From positions 1,364,001 through 1,428,000 of the forward strand of contig NZ_OY787453.1 of NCBI RefSeq assembly GCF_963678795.1: a stretch of 64,000 nucleotides of DNA, read 5' to 3'. The DNA is from an uncultured Methanoregula sp. Its GTDB lineage: Archaea > Halobacteriota > Methanomicrobia > Methanomicrobiales > Methanospirillaceae. The translations under genes were made by a program, and so were the position numbers. The notes below the pieces were generated by a model. That model worked only from the letters and a program-made list of their open reading frames with translations, made no database searches and was not told where the DNA came from. This document shows, in pieces, positions 62,192 to 64,000 of this stretch (position 1 is its first letter; each line of letters begins with the position of its first letter).

Positions 62192-64000
62192 ATGATGGAA
62201 CCCCCAAAGAGGACTTTTCATGATGCAATCATCGACTTTTTGCCGGATGCCACGTTTGTAATTGATCTCGAAGGCAGGGTCATAGCATGGAACCGAGCCA
62301 TGGAAGAAGTGACCGGTGTTTCTGCGGAATCGATGATAGGGAAAGGCAAGTATGAGTATTCGGTCCCGTTCTACGGTGTCCAGAAACCGATGCTTGCGAA
62401 TCTCATCTTCATGCCGGAAGTCGAGATCGAGAAACGGTATGATACTATCGAGAAGATCGGGGATACGCTGGTAGTGGACATCTTCATTCCGGACTTCAAG
62501 CCCGGCGGTGTATTTTTCTGGGCCAAGGCAAGTCCGTTATATGATCCGCAGGGAAACATCTCGGGAGCCATCGAGACGATCCGTGATATCACTGAACGAA
62601 AACGGGCCGAACAGGAGATGGTCAGGACCAACCGGCGTATGTCGGAGATCATTGATTTCCTGCCGGATGCCACGTTTGTAATTGATCTGGAAGGTAAGGT
62701 CATAGCATGGAACCGAGCCATGGAAGAAGTGACCGGTGTTTCTGCGGAATCGATGATAGGGAAAGGCAAGTATGAGTATTCGGTCCCGTTCTACGGTGTC
62801 CAGAAACCGATGCTTGCGAATCTCATCTTCATGCCGGAAGTCGAGATCGAGAAACGGTATGATACTATCGAGAAGATCGGGGATACGCTGGTAGTGGACA
62901 TCTTCATTCCGGATTTCAAGCCCGGCGGTGTATTTTTCTGGGCCAAGGCAAGTCCGTTATATGATCCGCAGGGAAACATCTCGGGAGCCATCGAGACGAT
63001 CCGTGATATCACTGAACGAAAACGGGCCGAACAGGAGATGGTCAGGACCAACCGGCGTATGTCGGAGATCATTGATTTTCTGCCGGATGCCACGTTTGTA
63101 ATTGATCTGGAAGGTAAGGTCATAGCATGGAACCGAGCCATGGAAGAGGTGACTGGTGTATCGGCGGAATCGATGATAGGGAAAGGCAAGTATGAGTATT
63201 CGGTCCCGTTCTACGGTGTGCAGAAACCGATGCTTGCGAATCTCATCTTCATGCCGGAAGTCGAGATCGAGAAACGGTATGATACCATAGAGAAGATCGG
63301 GGATACGCTGGTAGTGGACATCTTCATTCCGGATTTCAAGCCCGGCGGTGTATTCTTCTGGGCCAAGGCAAGCCCGTTATATGATCCGCAGGGAAACATC
63401 TCCGGTGCTATCGAGACGATCCGTGATATCACTGAACGAAAACGGGCCGAACAGGAGATCGTCAGTTCACGGCGTAGTCTTGCGGACATAATCAGCTTTT
63501 TACCGGATGCCACATTAGCCATCAATCTTGAAGGTAAGGCCATTACCTGGAACCGGGCCATGGAAGATCTGACCGGTATTTCAAAAGAGTCCATGCTTGG
63601 GAAAGGGGACTTTGAGTATTCCCTCCCGTTTTATCTGGATCGCAGACCCATGCTCGCAAATCTTATCCTCATGCCGGAAGCAGAAGTTGAGAGCCTGTAT
63701 ACTCATGTAAAGCGTGAGGGAGATACGCTTGTGGTGGACACGTTCATCCCCCATCTGGGTAAATCCGGCAGGTATTTCTGGGCCAAGGCAAGCCCGCTGT
63801 ATGACCCGCAGGGAAAGGTAACCGGCGCAATCGAGACGATCCGTGACATTACCGAGCGTCGCGAGATGGAGGGGCGCCTTGCACGGTCAAATGCCGAGCT
63901 CCAGATCGCTGCCGATATCCAGCAGAGTTTCATGCCCGATGTCATCCCCCAGATTACCGGGTTCGATATCGCTGCCCGGAGCGTGATGGCAAAAGAAGTG
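62192..64000 (+). CDS. Multi-PAS protein with SpoIIE/RsbU-type phosphatase start (3' end outside window)
   Basis: At least 603 residues, cut by the window edge. The ATG at 62192, with GGAG about 5 bases upstream, is followed by a second ATG. Four PAS/PAC blocks of 140 residues each follow, with boundaries at about 62231, 62651, 63071 and 63491. The first three are nearly identical at DNA level and the fourth has diverged. Each has FLPDATFVIDLEG, NRAMEEVTG and ends in GAIETIRDITERKRAE. After the fourth the sequence becomes LQIAADIQQSFMPDVIPQI then GFDIAARSVMAKEV, the opening of a SpoIIE/RsbU PP2C phosphatase domain, as in bacterial stress-response regulators that dephosphorylate STAS proteins. 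There is no membrane span in the visible part. Confidence 0.88.
   Translation, partial: MMEPPKRTFHDAIIDFLPDATFVIDLEGRVIAWNRAMEEVTGVSAESMIGKGKYEYSVPFYGVQKPMLANLIFMPEVEIEKRYDTIEKIGDTLVVDIFIPDFKPGGVFFWAKASPLYDPQGNISGAIETIRDITERKRAEQEMVRTNRRMSEIIDFLPDATFVIDLEGKVIAWNRAMEEVTGVSAESMIGKGKYEYSVPFYGVQKPMLANLIFMPEVEIEKRYDTIEKIGDTLVVDIFIPDFKPGGVFFWAKASPLYDPQGNISGAIETIRDITERKRAEQEMVRTNRRMSEIIDFLPDATFVIDLEGKVIAWNRAMEEVTGVSAESMIGKGKYEYSVPFYGVQKPMLANLIFMPEVEIEKRYDTIEKIGDTLVVDIFIPDFKPGGVFFWAKASPLYDPQGNISGAIETIRDITERKRAEQEIVSSRRSLADIISFLPDATLAINLEGKAITWNRAMEDLTGISKESMLGKGDFEYSLPFYLDRRPMLANLILMPEAEVESLYTHVKREGDTLVVDTFIPHLGKSGRYFWAKASPLYDPQGKVTGAIETIRDITERREMEGRLARSNAELQIAADIQQSFMPDVIPQITGFDIAARSVMAKEV
62231..63490 (+). 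repeat. Three near-identical 420-base PAS repeats
   Basis: Blocks 62231-62650, 62651-63070 and 63071-63490 are exactly 420 bases each, with only scattered silent or minor changes. The fourth block at 63491 keeps the same length but is well diverged. Such close identity indicates recent unequal crossover or gene conversion within this gene. Confidence 0.9.

Overview
The window looks like a chromosome segment of a methanogenic archaeon, most likely order Methanomicrobiales (Methanoregula-like). This is an inference from gene content and style, not from a marker gene. The supports are archaeal TATA-box promoters, T-tract ends, a HypD hydrogenase maturation gene, PEGA-type and C-terminally anchored secreted proteins, multi-PAS and Cache sensors, and a giant TPR protein. 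The only RNA gene seen is tRNA-Thr(GGT) at 41775-41848.

Layout. (1) 1-5.0 kb: two minus-strand exported proteins (a PEGA protein cut by the window edge and a small membrane-anchored protein), a plus-strand membrane protein with an extracellular DUF2927-like domain, and a DUF457/YdjM-type membrane protein. (2) 5.1-7.5 kb: a decayed hexapeptide-repeat acyltransferase, a sugar-nucleotide epimerase, and a small minus-strand gene apparently split by a frameshift. (3) 8.3-22.1 kb, plus strand: a surface-glycan cluster. It has gmd, a GDP-fucose-synthase-like reductase, a ColD-like PLP dehydratase with His in place of the catalytic Lys, rfbF, a decayed rfbG, a TPP enzyme / HAD / HpcH aldolase / epimerase set, a CgeB-like GT, a GT10 fucosyltransferase-like enzyme, a flippase and a GT2. 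(4) 22.1-36.8 kb, mostly minus strand: a GT-C-like membrane protein, an AT-rich FkbM methyltransferase, insertion-sequence debris, then a tightly packed nine-gene operon (35036 down to 25522) with an amidotransferase fused to its own glutaminase, a DUF115-like protein, GT2, cyclase, CMP-sugar synthetase, 2-hydroxyacid dehydrogenase, SDR, GT4 and methyltransferase, preceded by a protein with two GT2 domains in tandem. (5) 37.7-45.1 kb: an S-layer-like secreted protein, hypD, an MscS channel, tRNA-Thr, a PH-domain membrane protein, a 25-bp degenerate repeat region and an aminotransferase. (6) 45.3-64 kb: a 4351-residue protein made almost wholly of TPRs, a STAS-PAS-kinase-like protein, a triple-Cache lipoprotein and a multi-PAS protein running into a SpoIIE/RsbU-type phosphatase at the window edge.

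How it fits together. Regions 3 and 4 appear to make, activate, transfer, methylate and flip a complex deoxysugar glycan for the cell surface. GDP-deoxymannose chemistry (Gmd, the ColD-like enzyme, the Fcl/ColC-like enzyme, GT10) is clear. A CDP-sugar branch seems to be decaying (rfbF intact, rfbG broken). A CMP-activated acidic sugar branch has no recognisable NeuB-type synthase, so the HpcH/HpaI aldolase or the TPP enzyme may make its precursor. Region 6 brings together a giant scaffold-like protein and components reminiscent of STAS/SpoIIE-phosphatase partner switching. The strongest candidates for something undescribed are the giant TPR protein, the sugar pathway around the TPP/aldolase genes, and the 43.1-43.5 kb repeat region.
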